Shown here piece after piece: positions 18,958 through 28,501 of a stretch of DNA of 64,000 bases (within the stretch, counting starts at the first letter, position 1; every line of letters starts with the position of its first letter). The DNA lies in NCBI GenBank assembly GCA_020636215.1, contig JACJYG010000005.1, forward strand, positions 930,001 through 994,000, read 5' to 3'. The notes beneath the pieces are model-generated. The model saw only the letters and a list, made by a program, of their open reading frames with translations, was not told the origin of the DNA and did not search any database. The translations under genes and the position numbers were made by a program. The DNA is from Lewinellaceae bacterium. GTDB taxonomy: Bacteria; Bacteroidota; Bacteroidia; Chitinophagales; Saprospiraceae.

Positions 18958-19104
18958 AAAAAAGATGGTTTGTACCCTTGAAGATATTGAATTTTGGGCA
19001 ATCCAATCCTATCTATCGACATTCCATCCCGGAATATCGATTTTTCTGTTCCCTTTTCTGGCAATTTCCTTTAATTTGTGGGCGCACAACAAATATTTGG
19101 ACGA

Positions 19105-19656
19105 ATGCAACAAGACTTAAAAGAACTTTTTAGTGCTAATGCCGGGCTGGATGAACGTAGCCTGAGCTCTCTCATCAAAGCTTTGGAACGCAACAACCAA
19201 CCGGGTTTTGATTATATAGAGTTTAAACAATCCCTGGGCCGGCTGTTGGCCCTGAATATGGATGAAGCCACGGCCTTCAAATCAGCCTTCGCCACCGCTT
19301 CTACCGTAGGCCTGACCAAGGATAAACTCCTGCAAACGGCGGAGCTTTATAAAAAGGTGCTCTTTAACGAAAAACAACAGTTCGATGCCGCCCTGCAGAA
19401 ACAGATGGAGCAGCGGGTGGAGTCCAAGCTGTCGGAAGTGGAAAAGATGAAGAAACAGATCGAAGAGTACAAGATCAAGATCCAGCAATTGCAGGAAAAG
19501 ATCACGAAGTCTCAGGATACGATCGACCATGCCGATGAGCACATTCAGGCGGCCAAAGAAAAAATCGAATCAACCAAGGATGCTTTCGAAACTACCCTGC
19601 GAGCCATTCTGAATGATATCGACAGGGATATCGAGAATATCCAATCCATGTTGTAA
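19105..19656 (+). CDS. Coiled-coil protein of unknown function, first gene of a two-gene operon
   Basis: The 183-residue product has a globular N-terminal half (about 1-95). A long heptad-rich coiled coil (about 95-165; EKMKKQIEEYKIKIQQLQEK is typical) and a helical tail follow. No signal peptide or membrane segment was seen. I do not recognise a family. ATG 19105 is chosen over an in-frame GTG at 19078 because GTG starts are rare in this group. It precedes the 2-TM coiled-coil gene by 33 nt, so they probably form an operon, and the proteins may interact through their coiled coils. Confidence 0.65.
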   Translation: MQQDLKELFSANAGLDERSLSSLIKALERNNQPGFDYIEFKQSLGRLLALNMDEATAFKSAFATASTVGLTKDKLLQTAELYKKVLFNEKQQFDAALQKQMEQRVESKLSEVEKMKKQIEEYKIKIQQLQEKITKSQDTIDHADEHIQAAKEKIESTKDAFETTLRAILNDIDRDIENIQSML

Positions 19657-19689
19657 ACTTTAATTCCGTAACTGAAAATTCTAACTGAA

Positions 19690-20721
19690 ATGGCAGATAT
19701 TCCTCAATTTGATGGCGCTGGAACCGGGCCCAAGTCCTTCTGGAAACGCCCGGAAGGGGTGACCGGTGCAATTTTTCTGGCCGGTGTCATTCTGGGTGGC
19801 GGCTACCTGATCCTTTCCAACCTGGATTTTTTGATCGGGTTGATATCCAGCACCCTAAACCTGGCCATCCTGCTGATCATCCTGGCAGCCGTGGTTTATA
19901 TGGTGCTCGATCCCCGTATGCGCAACCTCGTTTGGTATGGTTATAAAAGCGTGATGCGTTGGGTAACAGGCCTTTTTGTACAACTCGACCCCATCGGCAT
20001 TCTGAAGAGCTATGTGGAAAGCCTGCAGGACAACCTGGTCAAGATGCGTAAGCAGATCGGCGTGCTTAAAGGGCAGATGCGCAAGCTTACCACTCTTGTT
20101 CAGGACAATGAGCGCGAGATCGATGAGAATATGAAACTGGCCAGCGCAGCCAAGGCAAAAGGCATGGAAAACCAGGTCATGCTCTCCACCCGTAAGGCTG
20201 CCCGTTTGCGGGAAAGCAACGAGAAGTATAATGCCTTGTTGCAAAAAATGGAGGTTATGTACCGCATCCTGACCAAGATGCACCAGAACTCGGAAATCCT
20301 GTTGGAAGATACCAAAGACCAGGTTACCCTGAAAGAACAAGAACGCAAGGCAATTCGCACCTCCCATTCCGCCATGCGGTCGGCTATGAGCGTTATCTCC
20401 GGAGACCCGGACAAACGCGCTATGTTTGATGCGGCCATGGAAGCGGTAGCCGATGATGTGGCCAACAAGGTGGGGGAAATGGAGCGCTTCATGGAAATGT
20501 CCGCCAACCTGATGGATTCCATCGACCTGCAGGAGGGCATCTTCCAGGAAGAAGGTATGGCCATGCTGGAAAAATGGGAAAAGGAAAGCACCCTGATGTT
20601 GCTCGACAGCGGCCGGCAACCCAGCTCAGAAAGCCTGGACCTCAACGAACCGGTGCGCCAGCCCGAAAAGCGGAGCCAGGGCAGCGGTAAGGATAATTCC
20701 TACGAGAATTTTTTTGAGTAA
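19690..20721 (+). CDS. Two-TM coiled-coil membrane protein, possibly PspA/ESCRT-III-like
   Basis: A 343-residue protein with two hydrophobic segments (about 26-46 and 52-75). A long helical, coiled-coil-rich cytoplasmic region (about 95-300) and a polar low-complexity tail follow. The helices around RTSHSAMRSAMSVISG and EAVADDVANKVGEMERFME recall PspA/Vipp1-type helical proteins, but this is only an impression and no motif proves it. It is the second gene of the operon starting at 19105, and a strong terminator follows. The 229-residue protein at 58906 has a similar two-TM plus coiled-coil plan. Confidence 0.6.
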   Translation: MADIPQFDGAGTGPKSFWKRPEGVTGAIFLAGVILGGGYLILSNLDFLIGLISSTLNLAILLIILAAVVYMVLDPRMRNLVWYGYKSVMRWVTGLFVQLDPIGILKSYVESLQDNLVKMRKQIGVLKGQMRKLTTLVQDNEREIDENMKLASAAKAKGMENQVMLSTRKAARLRESNEKYNALLQKMEVMYRILTKMHQNSEILLEDTKDQVTLKEQERKAIRTSHSAMRSAMSVISGDPDKRAMFDAAMEAVADDVANKVGEMERFMEMSANLMDSIDLQEGIFQEEGMAMLEKWEKESTLMLLDSGRQPSSESLDLNEPVRQPEKRSQGSGKDNSYENFFE

Positions 20722-20748
20722 GGCATCCGCTCATTACCGCTTTTTTCC

Positions 20749-20794
20749 AACGCCGCAGGCCAGCCAGGGATACCAGGCTGGCCTGCGGCGTTTT
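20749..20794. terminator. Strong bidirectional intrinsic terminator
   Basis: A perfect 17-bp stem (20749-20765 with 20776-20792) with a 10-nt loop is followed by a T-run on the plus strand and preceded by TTTTTT. It serves the plus-strand membrane operon and lies between convergent genes. Confidence 0.85.
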
Positions 20795-20812
20795 ATGGTT
20801 TTCTATTGTCAC

Positions 20813-21607
20813 TTACCATTGTTGTGAAAAAATCATAAAACGTTTTAATTCATCAGTATTGATCAGGCCCACGCCGGCTTCCAGCAAGGTGCGCCAGACA
20901 TTTTCATTTTCCGGGCTTGCCCACAGGCGGAGGAGCTTGCCTTCCGCTTTGGTGCTTTGGGCAAGGGCCTCCAACCGCTTCTTTTCATCTTTCGGCATTG
21001 GGCCCTTGCCCTGCCATTGAAAGTGGTTATTATAGCTGTCGCTAATAACCGGCATCAGGCTTGGGGTGTAGTTTTTGCCCAGGTCTGCCGGCCGGCCGTC
21101 GAGTGCGACGAGACGATGTTGCTCTGCTGTTACAGTGGCAATGGGGCGGTTGCCTGAAAGGAATACGGTTACTACCCCCGGCTTTTTATCTTCATTTAGA
21201 TACGAAGTCAGTATGTTGCGGAAAGCAAAGAGTTGCTCTTTCAATTCGGCATAAGTGGCTTCGGGCTCCGACTTGATATCGATCATCAGGTAGAACGGCT
21301 CGTGATATCCCGGGTATACCTGCCCGTCGTTAGTTTTTATTACTTTTTTTAAAGGCTTGAGATACAGTGCCTTAAGAGTGCGCTTTTTATTACGTCCGGC
21401 GGGGGTGTCGTGAGAGACATACAGTTCGCCATTGATGAGGTATACATCGGCTTCAACGCTGGTGAATCCATTGGCCAGAGCATCCATTAGCGGGTGAGGA
21501 TGCTCGTAATCATTGTGGGCATGCGCATAAGGGATAGGCTTAACTTGGGCCTTTAGTGCCAGGGTTGTCAATCCGGCCATGGCGCACAAAACGATTTGTC
21601 TTAGCAT
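20813..21607 (-). CDS. Secreted PI-PLC / glycerophosphodiester phosphodiesterase-like protein (AIM6 type)
   Basis: A 264-residue exported protein with a signal peptide (about 1-20, ending LKAQ). HAHNDYEHPHPLMDAL begins the TIM-barrel core. FTSVEADVYLINGELYVSHD supplies the metal-binding E-x-D and the second His of the PLC/GDPD superfamily, and LMIDIKSE is a further strand with acidic ligands. It resembles the AIM6/PI-PLC-like branch common in Bacteroidota and may hydrolyse phosphodiesters outside the cytoplasm. Substrate is unknown. Confidence 0.8.
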   Translation of the reverse strand: MLRQIVLCAMAGLTTLALKAQVKPIPYAHAHNDYEHPHPLMDALANGFTSVEADVYLINGELYVSHDTPAGRNKKRTLKALYLKPLKKVIKTNDGQVYPGYHEPFYLMIDIKSEPEATYAELKEQLFAFRNILTSYLNEDKKPGVVTVFLSGNRPIATVTAEQHRLVALDGRPADLGKNYTPSLMPVISDSYNNHFQWQGKGPMPKDEKKRLEALAQSTKAEGKLLRLWASPENENVWRTLLEAGVGLINTDELKRFMIFSQQW

Positions 21608-21787
21608 GGCAAACTGCTTTTTGATGGTTTGAAAATCCTTCCTCCTGCCTTCAGCGCCCGCTCCATATTTTTAACCCCCCGGCTACCCTCTGGCAGGAAA
21701 AAAATTCTTTTCGGCAGTAACATATCCCAATTCCGGGCTATAAAGCTGAAAAACATCTTTCATTTTTTCATCAAAAACCAAAAAACC

Positions 21788-23032
21788 ATGAAAACGAACG
21801 TACTGAAAACCTGTCTTTTTTTAGCCGTTTTGGCTTTCCCCTTGTTGGGCTCCGCTCAGATTACCGGGCAAAACCCATTGATGGCCACTAACAAAAACAA
21901 TGGATATGATGCGGTTACCGGCAAAAAGCCGGTAGAACAGGACGACCTGCTGGGGCGCTATCAGGTCCGGGGGTGGGTCACCGACGGCTTTTACCATCCG
22001 GGAGCGGAGATCCGCTCTATCGTCACCGGCCCGGTTCAGCATGACGGTTTCGCCGCCAACCTGCAATTGCGCACCGGCTTTCCAGACCTGGTTACCCGCA
22101 TCGCTATAACCGCCGAGGGCAGGGTAGGGGTTGGAACCGTCGATCCGGATTTCGACCTGGATGTAGTGGGCAATACCCACACCAACGGCAATTTCTTCGG
22201 CCGGATCCACTTTGACGATAACCTGTCGATTGATGCGCCTCCGAGCACCTATACAGATGAAGCCTACTTTGAGCGGCATCAGTTGTCCGGTTTCGGAACA
22301 GCACCGGCGAGCACCACTGTGGATGGTGGTTTATTCACCCTTGCTCCCGGCGGCGCCAGCCAGGATCACCAGCTTTTCTTTGCCGATGACGGCATCTTCC
22401 ACCGCCGCGAGGCCGCCGCCGCCGGTAGTTGGGGCAATCCCTGGGAAAAATTGCTGTCTTCCGGCGATATCAACGGAACACCTAACCAGGTCGCTAAATT
22501 TACGGGGCCCAGTTCCCTCGGCGACAGCCATATTTATGACGATGGTATCCGGATAGGCATCCATACCGGCTCCCCGGATGTCAATTTCGATGTGGATATC
22601 AAAGGCGATACTAAGGCAGACGGCAGCCTGACGGTTACGGGCTCGGCATTTGTGGGCAGCGCGCTTGGCGTGGGGACCCTCAGCGTTCCCGCCGGATTCA
22701 AACTGGCAGTTGACGGAAACGTGATCTGTGAAGAGTTGAGAGTGTTATTGTCTCCTTCCTGGCCGGACTATGTGTTTGCTAAGGATTATACGCTGATGCC
22801 GCTGGAAGCAGTAGAAAAGGCAATAGCCGTTGAGGGCCATTTGCCGGGCATCCCTTCTGCTCAGGAGATTGAGGCCGATGGGTTGCAGATAGGCGCTATT
22901 ACGGCTAATCAACAGGAAAAGATCGAGGAAGCTTTTTTACACCTCATTGAAATGAATAAACAGCTCCAGGCACTACAGCAGGAAAATGCATTGCTGAAGG
23001 AAAGGCTGGAGCGGCTGGAAAACAGAAATTAA
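21788..23032 (+). CDS. Exported tail-fibre-like repetitive surface protein
   Basis: The 414-residue protein starts at ATG 21788 (MKTNVLKTCLF), which gives a clean signal peptide ending GSAQ. The 53 extra upstream residues of the longer frame are rejected. The body has beta-rich repeats like tail-fibre or peptidase-S74-associated proteins (GRVGVGTVDPDFDLDVVGN and IGIHTGSPDVNFDVDIKGD). A helical tail (LQIGAITANQQEKIEEAF, then heptads to the end) resembles the coiled-coil end of such proteins. It is 24 nt upstream of a T9SS protease gene, so they are probably co-transcribed. It is probably a surface structural protein; its role is unknown. Confidence 0.7.
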   Translation: MKTNVLKTCLFLAVLAFPLLGSAQITGQNPLMATNKNNGYDAVTGKKPVEQDDLLGRYQVRGWVTDGFYHPGAEIRSIVTGPVQHDGFAANLQLRTGFPDLVTRIAITAEGRVGVGTVDPDFDLDVVGNTHTNGNFFGRIHFDDNLSIDAPPSTYTDEAYFERHQLSGFGTAPASTTVDGGLFTLAPGGASQDHQLFFADDGIFHRREAAAAGSWGNPWEKLLSSGDINGTPNQVAKFTGPSSLGDSHIYDDGIRIGIHTGSPDVNFDVDIKGDTKADGSLTVTGSAFVGSALGVGTLSVPAGFKLAVDGNVICEELRVLLSPSWPDYVFAKDYTLMPLEAVEKAIAVEGHLPGIPSAQEIEADGLQIGAITANQQEKIEEAFLHLIEMNKQLQALQQENALLKERLERLENRN

Positions 23033-23056
23033 GAAACCCCCAAAAAGACCATTCCA

Positions 23057-25642
23057 ATGAAATACATACTATTCATCATAGGCAGCCTGATCGCATTCCC
23101 GGGCCTGCAGGCTCAGGATGTGAGCTCCCCGCCGGGGCGCGGTAACGGGCTTTGGAACGACATGGATGCTTTAACGATCCGATACGCCGAGGGGGAACAG
23201 GTGAACCCACCCAAAGCCTTCCGTTTACTGAAACTGGATGTCAGCCAAGTGAAAGCGATTCTACAGGCCGCGCCCGAGCGTTCCGCCGGCCGTTTGGGCG
23301 AAAGTCCGGCCATTTTGGAAATCCCTTTGCCGGATGGCTCCTTCCAATACTTCCGGGTCCGTCAGGCGCCGGTGATGCATCCGGAACTGGCCCGGAAATT
23401 TCCGGAAATCAATTCCTACGAAGGGCAGGGGGTAGAAGGCTCCCTGGAAAAGATCTTTTTCGATTTCAGCCCAACCGGATTTCACGCACTGATCCTATCC
23501 GCTGGAGAAAGCCCTGTGTTCATCACACCGGTGAGTAAAGAGGATACGGAGCATTACCTATGTTATTATGACAAGGATTACGACTACAGCCGGGAAGGCA
23601 TTGAATGCCTGGCGGAGGATCATGGCCTTTCCATCGGCAATCTTAATTTAGGCAATCGGGTGATGGCCAGTGATTGCCAGTTGAGGACTTACCGCCTGGC
23701 CGTAGCGGCCGACGCCGAATTCACAGCTGCCTCAGCTACGGCGGCCGACCCTACCGGGGTCAACAATGCAATGGCCAGCATCAATACCCTGGTAACTACG
23801 GTAAACGGTATTTATCAGACCGAGCTGGCCATCCAACTGCAACTGGTGGCGAATAACAACCTGCTGATCTTCACCAATGCGGCTACCGACGGCTACACCG
23901 ACGGGAATCAGAATACCATGGCTGGTGAGAACCAGGGCATTGTGGATGGCATTATCGGTTCTGCCAATTATGACATCTCCCACGCTTTGGGCACCAGTGG
24001 CAGCCCGACTTCCTCCTCCGGCGTTTCCCTTGGTATCGGCACGGTTTGCAACAATGGCAGTAAAGCCCAGGGAGCAACTGTGGTGAGCAATGTGGCGCTC
24101 CCCGGTGGGATTGCAACGCTGATCATGCACGAGTGGGGGCATCATTTCGGGGCCGATCACACTTTTAACGAAAGCACCCAACCCATTTGCAGCAATGCTG
24201 GCCAATTGAATGGCGCCACCGCATTCGAACCGGGAAGCGGTTCCACCATCATGTCTTATGGGGGCACTTGCGGATCGAGTAATGTACAGGGTTTTCGCGA
24301 CCGGTACTTCCACGCCATCAGTTTGCAGCAGATCGGTAATTTTGTAACGATTGGCGGAGGCAGTTGTGCGACAACCACGCCCATTGCCAACAACCAGCCC
24401 AGCGTCAATGCCGGCGGAGATTTCCTTATCCCCGCCAGCACTCCCTTTATGCTGACTGCGGCAGGAAGTGATCCGGATGGAGATGCACTAACCTATTGCT
24501 GGGAGCAAATGGATAACCAGATCATCAGCCATCCACCACAATCTTCCGCCACAGCCGGGCCGGTATTTCGTACATTTCTGCCCCTTACATCCCCGACGCG
24601 CTTCTTCCCCAACCTGCCGGCTGTAGTTGCCGGTACTACCCCAACCTGGGAAGTTTTGCCCAGTGTTTCCCGCAAGATGAATTTCCGGGTCACCGTTCGT
24701 GACAACATCGCTGCGAACGGGTGTACCGACGAGGATGATATGATGGTAACGGTCGATAATACTGCGGGGCCGTTCACCGTAACCAGCCCGGCCAGCGGCG
24801 CCTGTTTGTTCGCTGCAGAGCCGACAACGGTTACCTGGACGGTCGCCGGCACTGACTTGGCGCCGATCAATTGCGCTAATGTGGATATTCTGCTCTCTAT
24901 AGACGGAGGGCTTACTTTCCCCATAACCCTGGTTTCAGGTACGGCCAATGATGGCACAGAGCAGGTACTGCTTCCAGGGATCAACACCCCTCAGGCCCGG
25001 ATTATGGTGAAAGGGGCCGGAAACATCTTTTTCAATGTCAACCCCGGCGATTTCGTCATCGATTGTACGCCGGACCTGATCGTTACGGATAACCCGGCCT
25101 CCGGTGCATACAAGGCGCGCGATAAGGTGGAAACATCGGGTACAGTCACGGTTTCTACCTCAGCTCAATTTTATGCCGGCGACGAGATCGTTTTGAACCC
25201 TGGTTTTTGGGCGCAGTCCGGTTCCGATTTTCTGGCGAGGATACAACCCTGTGTCCCTTGCCTCATCGCACCCTTGTCGGTGCAAAGAAATGAGTTGGTA
25301 CAGCCGGCTAAGCCCAAATTGACCTACCTGCCCTATAGTGACCCGGAAGCAGTATTGACAGAAACACAAGCTGCTGCCCCGTTTGAGGCACGGGTATTCC
25401 CCAATCCCTTTAATGAGGCTTTTACGTTAGAGTTGGAGCTGTCCAATTCAGGCAGCGTGTTGGTCCAACTGATCGATATTACCGGACGGAAGGTACAAGT
25501 AGCTTATCACAATGACCGTCTTGATGCCGGTGTTCATCAATTACCAATTGGCGCCAATGGCTTATCCGATGGTGTGTACGATTGCCGGATATGGGCCAAT
25601 GGGCAGTTCCGGCAGTTGAAGGTGGTGAAGATTGGATGGTAG
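23057..25642 (+). CDS. Reprolysin-like zinc metalloprotease with T9SS sorting domain
   Basis: An 861-residue secreted protease. A signal peptide (about 1-19) precedes a propeptide-like N-terminal domain (about 20-200). The metzincin catalytic domain follows, with HEWGHHFGADH near residues 357-367 (three zinc His and the catalytic Glu) and the Met-turn TIMSYGG near 396-402. PKD/Ig-like and beta-sandwich segments (about 440-760) lead to a T9SS type A C-terminal domain (about 780-861; RVFPNPFNEAF ... VYDCRIWANGQFRQLKVVKIG). It is probably surface-exposed or released. Confidence 0.9.
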   Translation: MKYILFIIGSLIAFPGLQAQDVSSPPGRGNGLWNDMDALTIRYAEGEQVNPPKAFRLLKLDVSQVKAILQAAPERSAGRLGESPAILEIPLPDGSFQYFRVRQAPVMHPELARKFPEINSYEGQGVEGSLEKIFFDFSPTGFHALILSAGESPVFITPVSKEDTEHYLCYYDKDYDYSREGIECLAEDHGLSIGNLNLGNRVMASDCQLRTYRLAVAADAEFTAASATAADPTGVNNAMASINTLVTTVNGIYQTELAIQLQLVANNNLLIFTNAATDGYTDGNQNTMAGENQGIVDGIIGSANYDISHALGTSGSPTSSSGVSLGIGTVCNNGSKAQGATVVSNVALPGGIATLIMHEWGHHFGADHTFNESTQPICSNAGQLNGATAFEPGSGSTIMSYGGTCGSSNVQGFRDRYFHAISLQQIGNFVTIGGGSCATTTPIANNQPSVNAGGDFLIPASTPFMLTAAGSDPDGDALTYCWEQMDNQIISHPPQSSATAGPVFRTFLPLTSPTRFFPNLPAVVAGTTPTWEVLPSVSRKMNFRVTVRDNIAANGCTDEDDMMVTVDNTAGPFTVTSPASGACLFAAEPTTVTWTVAGTDLAPINCANVDILLSIDGGLTFPITLVSGTANDGTEQVLLPGINTPQARIMVKGAGNIFFNVNPGDFVIDCTPDLIVTDNPASGAYKARDKVETSGTVTVSTSAQFYAGDEIVLNPGFWAQSGSDFLARIQPCVPCLIAPLSVQRNELVQPAKPKLTYLPYSDPEAVLTETQAAAPFEARVFPNPFNEAFTLELELSNSGSVLVQLIDITGRKVQVAYHNDRLDAGVHQLPIGANGLSDGVYDCRIWANGQFRQLKVVKIGW

Positions 25643-25650
25643 GTTTAAAA

Positions 25651-25751
25651 GGTTGAGAGGACTTGGAAGGGCGGTAGGAGGGTTGAGAAGGTTGAGAAGG
25701 TTGAGAGGGTTGAGAGGGTTGAGATCCTGAAAAAAGCTCAACGCTCTCAAC
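25651..25751. repeat. GGTTGAGAR tandem array ending in an inverted copy
   Basis: About six 9-bp units (GGTTGAGAA/GGTTGAGAG) are followed by an inverted copy. Arms 25709-25723 and 25737-25751 match 14 of 15 with a 13-nt loop. It sits in a convergent gap and may serve as a terminator. Confidence 0.8.
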
Positions 25752-25805
25752 TCTCCTGGCTCGGTTTAGGCACTCAACCTTGCTCCACTCCTTTCCAGCC
25801 AGGCG

Positions 25806-26801
25806 CTAGCCCGCTTGCAGCATAAGTGTCATGAGCTCCTGGAAGTCCGGTTGTTGGTAGAGCCCTTCCAGGAATTGACGATCTGCATCGCTTAGCTTAA
25901 CCAATCCACTGGCGTTTTTTTCCGCTTGTGCCGGTGTTCTAATGCCGGGGATGATGGTAGACACTTCCGGGAAGCTAAGGATAAAACTCAACGCCAGTTC
26001 TGCTTCGGAGAGATTGTATTTTTTCGCGATCTCCCAGGCTGGTTCCAGGGCTTTCAGAGCGGCCCTCAGAAAGTCGGGCTTAAGGCGGAAGGAGCGGTGG
26101 TCATCCTTATCAAAGCGGGTATCGGGAGTAAACTTACCGGTGAGCAATCCAAACTGAAGGGGCATGCGGGCGATGATCCCGTAGCCCTTTTCACCGGCTA
26201 GCCGCATAACCGGCACGGCTCGTTGGTTGATCAGGTTGAGCACCAACTGGAAACCATGGCCGATCTGGTGCTGGAAGAAAAAATCCGCTTCCGGCTCCGG
26301 GGCAAAAGTGACCAGGGAAATACCCCAATATCGGATCTTGCCTTCCTGTTGCAATTGCTGCATGGCCTCGATGCAGGCGCCGTCTTCGAGGTGGTGCATC
26401 CGGGCGACATGGAGTTGATAAAAATCAATGCTTTCCCGCTTCAGGCGCTGGAGGCTGGCCTCGCAGGCCTGGAGGACGTAATCTTTGGAATAGTCCAGAA
26501 ATACCTTGCCGTCATCGCTTAACCGTTGGCCAACTTTAGAAGCGATGATAACATCCGGGCGGTTGCCGAAAACCTGGCCGATGAGCTTTTCAGAATGCCC
26601 AAGGCCATAGAAATCAGCCGTATCAAAAAAATTAATCCCCAGTTCAAAGGCTCGCTTCAGGGCGGCAATAGAAGTGGTGTCGTCCACATCGCCCCAGCCA
26701 ATGGGCATGTCGCCGGCCATGGCCGGGCCGCCGATAGCCCAGGCGCCGAAGCCGATTTCGCTGACTTTAAGATCGGTGTTGCCGAATGTACGGTATTGCA
26801 T
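25806..26801 (-). CDS. Aldo/keto reductase
   Basis: This 331-residue NADPH-type reductase has the aldo/keto reductase catalytic tetrad: FFDTADFYGLGHSE (Asp and Tyr), IIASKVG (Lys) and YQLHVARM (His). The C-terminal IIPGIRTPAQAEKN is the cofactor-binding segment. The ATG at 26801 (MQYRTFGNTDLKVS) is the classical family start. The longer frame would translate through a terminator hairpin and is rejected. The physiological substrate is unknown. It lies downstream of the subtilase gene but is separated from it by a terminator. Confidence 0.9.
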   Translation of the reverse strand: MQYRTFGNTDLKVSEIGFGAWAIGGPAMAGDMPIGWGDVDDTTSIAALKRAFELGINFFDTADFYGLGHSEKLIGQVFGNRPDVIIASKVGQRLSDDGKVFLDYSKDYVLQACEASLQRLKRESIDFYQLHVARMHHLEDGACIEAMQQLQQEGKIRYWGISLVTFAPEPEADFFFQHQIGHGFQLVLNLINQRAVPVMRLAGEKGYGIIARMPLQFGLLTGKFTPDTRFDKDDHRSFRLKPDFLRAALKALEPAWEIAKKYNLSEAELALSFILSFPEVSTIIPGIRTPAQAEKNASGLVKLSDADRQFLEGLYQQPDFQELMTLMLQAG

Positions 26802-26814
26802 GCGTGTCGATTTT

Positions 26815-26862
26815 AAAAAAGATGGTTGGTTGTCTTTTGTATTGCCTGGACAACCAACCATC
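26815..26862 (-). terminator. Intrinsic terminator of the subtilase gene
   Basis: A perfect 14-bp stem (26821-26834 with 26849-26862) is followed, on the minus strand, by six T (A at 26815-26820 on the plus strand). It lies between the subtilase stop and the aldo/keto reductase start, so that reductase needs its own promoter or read-through. Confidence 0.85.
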
Positions 26863-26950
26863 TACACTGGTTTCAAAGATATCAAAACAAGTTATTGGTT
26901 GACTCGTTGGTGAAGCTAATAAATAACGAGTAACAAATACCTCGTCTTTA

Positions 26951-28501
26951 TCAATTTACCGCCGCCGCTGCATCGATCGTGCCCCATCCGAAATTATTGT
27001 CGCGGTTGGGGTAGATGCTGGCGGCATTTTTCAGTCGATCCAGTACCTGAGTGCGCGTTTGGGAGGGATTGGTGGCCCATACCAGGGCCGCAATACCGGC
27101 AGTGGTGGCTGTTGCCGCGGAGGAACCGCCAACATAAGATGGCTGGTTGCCGCTCATGGCCAGGGTTAGGGCTGTGCGGTCATTGTCGGATGACCGTTGC
27201 ATCACCGATACGAAATCGACTTCCGGGCCATCATGGCAACTGCTGCACTTTTGCATATTGCCGGAGTCTTTGATGCCGGTCACGGCGACGGTTTGCGTCA
27301 TATTGGCCGGAAAGATGACGCCCCACCAACTCGTCCAGGTCAGGGAAGTGCCGGCGGCGGCAAAAATAAGTTTATTGTTGTTGTAGGCGTAATAGATGCC
27401 GTCGGCTACGGTGCTGGAGTAGAATACATCTCCGATGGACATGCTGATAATCTTGACGGCGTTGTCGTTGGCGGAAATATAGAGGGCGTCCCGCACCCCA
27501 TTCTTTTCGCTGCTGGCATTGATGATCACATCGCTGCAGGAGCGGAATGCCTTGAGATTGCAATTGTAGGCGACGCCAACGGTAGCGCCCCCATCTCCAC
27601 GGGGAGCAGCGATCAGGCCGGACATTTGGGTGCCATGGCCGCATTGGTCATCGGGGCCCTCGTTTTGCGTCCACCACCACCACCCGGTCACATGAGTACC
27701 CAGGCGTTCCAGGGAGCGGCCCTGGGAGTAGCCGGAGTTGAACTGGCTTCCTATTTTCGGTTGGCTGGGTGATGTGCCGGTGTCGATCAGCGCCACTTTG
27801 ATGCCGGCGCCGGTGCTGGTGTTCCAGGCTGAGGGGACGTTCATGCTGGAGTGGCTGAAGGTCCAGGGGATTTTTACGTTGGGGGCGGTGGTAGTATAGT
27901 CAGCGCTGGGAATGTTACTGGCAGGGGGCGCGCCGCAACCCGAATCGCTGCGTTGTTCCAACTCACCAAGGCCATAGCCCATGGGCTCGATGTAACGCAC
28001 TTCAGGCATCTCGCGCAGCTGCTCGATGATGCGCTGGCTAAAGAGCTTGACATCCAGGGTAGGAAGCCCATCCCATTCGAGTCTGGGGAACAGGTCCTTT
28101 GGGGTGGCGTTCAGCTCCGGAAATTCCTTGTTGGTTTCTTCCACCACCAGTTGGATGAGCTTATTACGTACGGCCTGCCATTCCTCCGTTCGGGTGTCGA
28201 TCAAACCCAGCCGTTGCGCAACATTGACGGCGTCGGCGGGTTTGTACCCCAGAGACATGATGGAATCAGAGCGGACAGAGGCGCTCCAGAGCATTCGGTT
28301 GTCGGCGGTTTCCCAGCGAAATGGCGTGTTTTGTTCGTGCAGAAATTTTTCCACAATCTGGTCCATTTCAGCCCTGCTCATCGGATCGGAAGCAGGAAGT
28401 GAAGATAGGGTTTTGTCAAGGCTGTCTTTTGAACAGCCCAATGACAGTACTACCAGGCCAAGAAGAGCAAGTAGAGATTGGAGTCGCATAGGGTGTTGCA
28501 T
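26951..28501 (-). CDS. Subtilisin-family (S8) serine protease lipoprotein
   Basis: The 516-residue protein starts at ATG 28501 (an alternative at 28489) and has a lipoprotein signal ending VLSLGC. An N-terminal prodomain-like region (about 25-200) precedes the S8 domain. The catalytic Asp is in VALIDTGTS, the His in CGHGTQMSGLIAA, and the Ser in GGSSAATATTAGIAALVW. The last replaces the usual GTSxAxP with GSSAATA but keeps the Ser. It ends without a T9SS domain, so it is probably anchored as a lipoprotein. A terminator follows. Confidence 0.85.
   Translation of the reverse strand: MQHPMRLQSLLALLGLVVLSLGCSKDSLDKTLSSLPASDPMSRAEMDQIVEKFLHEQNTPFRWETADNRMLWSASVRSDSIMSLGYKPADAVNVAQRLGLIDTRTEEWQAVRNKLIQLVVEETNKEFPELNATPKDLFPRLEWDGLPTLDVKLFSQRIIEQLREMPEVRYIEPMGYGLGELEQRSDSGCGAPPASNIPSADYTTTAPNVKIPWTFSHSSMNVPSAWNTSTGAGIKVALIDTGTSPSQPKIGSQFNSGYSQGRSLERLGTHVTGWWWWTQNEGPDDQCGHGTQMSGLIAAPRGDGGATVGVAYNCNLKAFRSCSDVIINASSEKNGVRDALYISANDNAVKIISMSIGDVFYSSTVADGIYYAYNNNKLIFAAAGTSLTWTSWWGVIFPANMTQTVAVTGIKDSGNMQKCSSCHDGPEVDFVSVMQRSSDNDRTALTLAMSGNQPSYVGGSSAATATTAGIAALVWATNPSQTRTQVLDRLKNAASIYPNRDNNFGWGTIDAAAAVN

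Noticed and set aside
26802..26861. N-terminal extension of the aldo/keto reductase
   Set aside because: The extra residues are translated from the upstream terminator hairpin.
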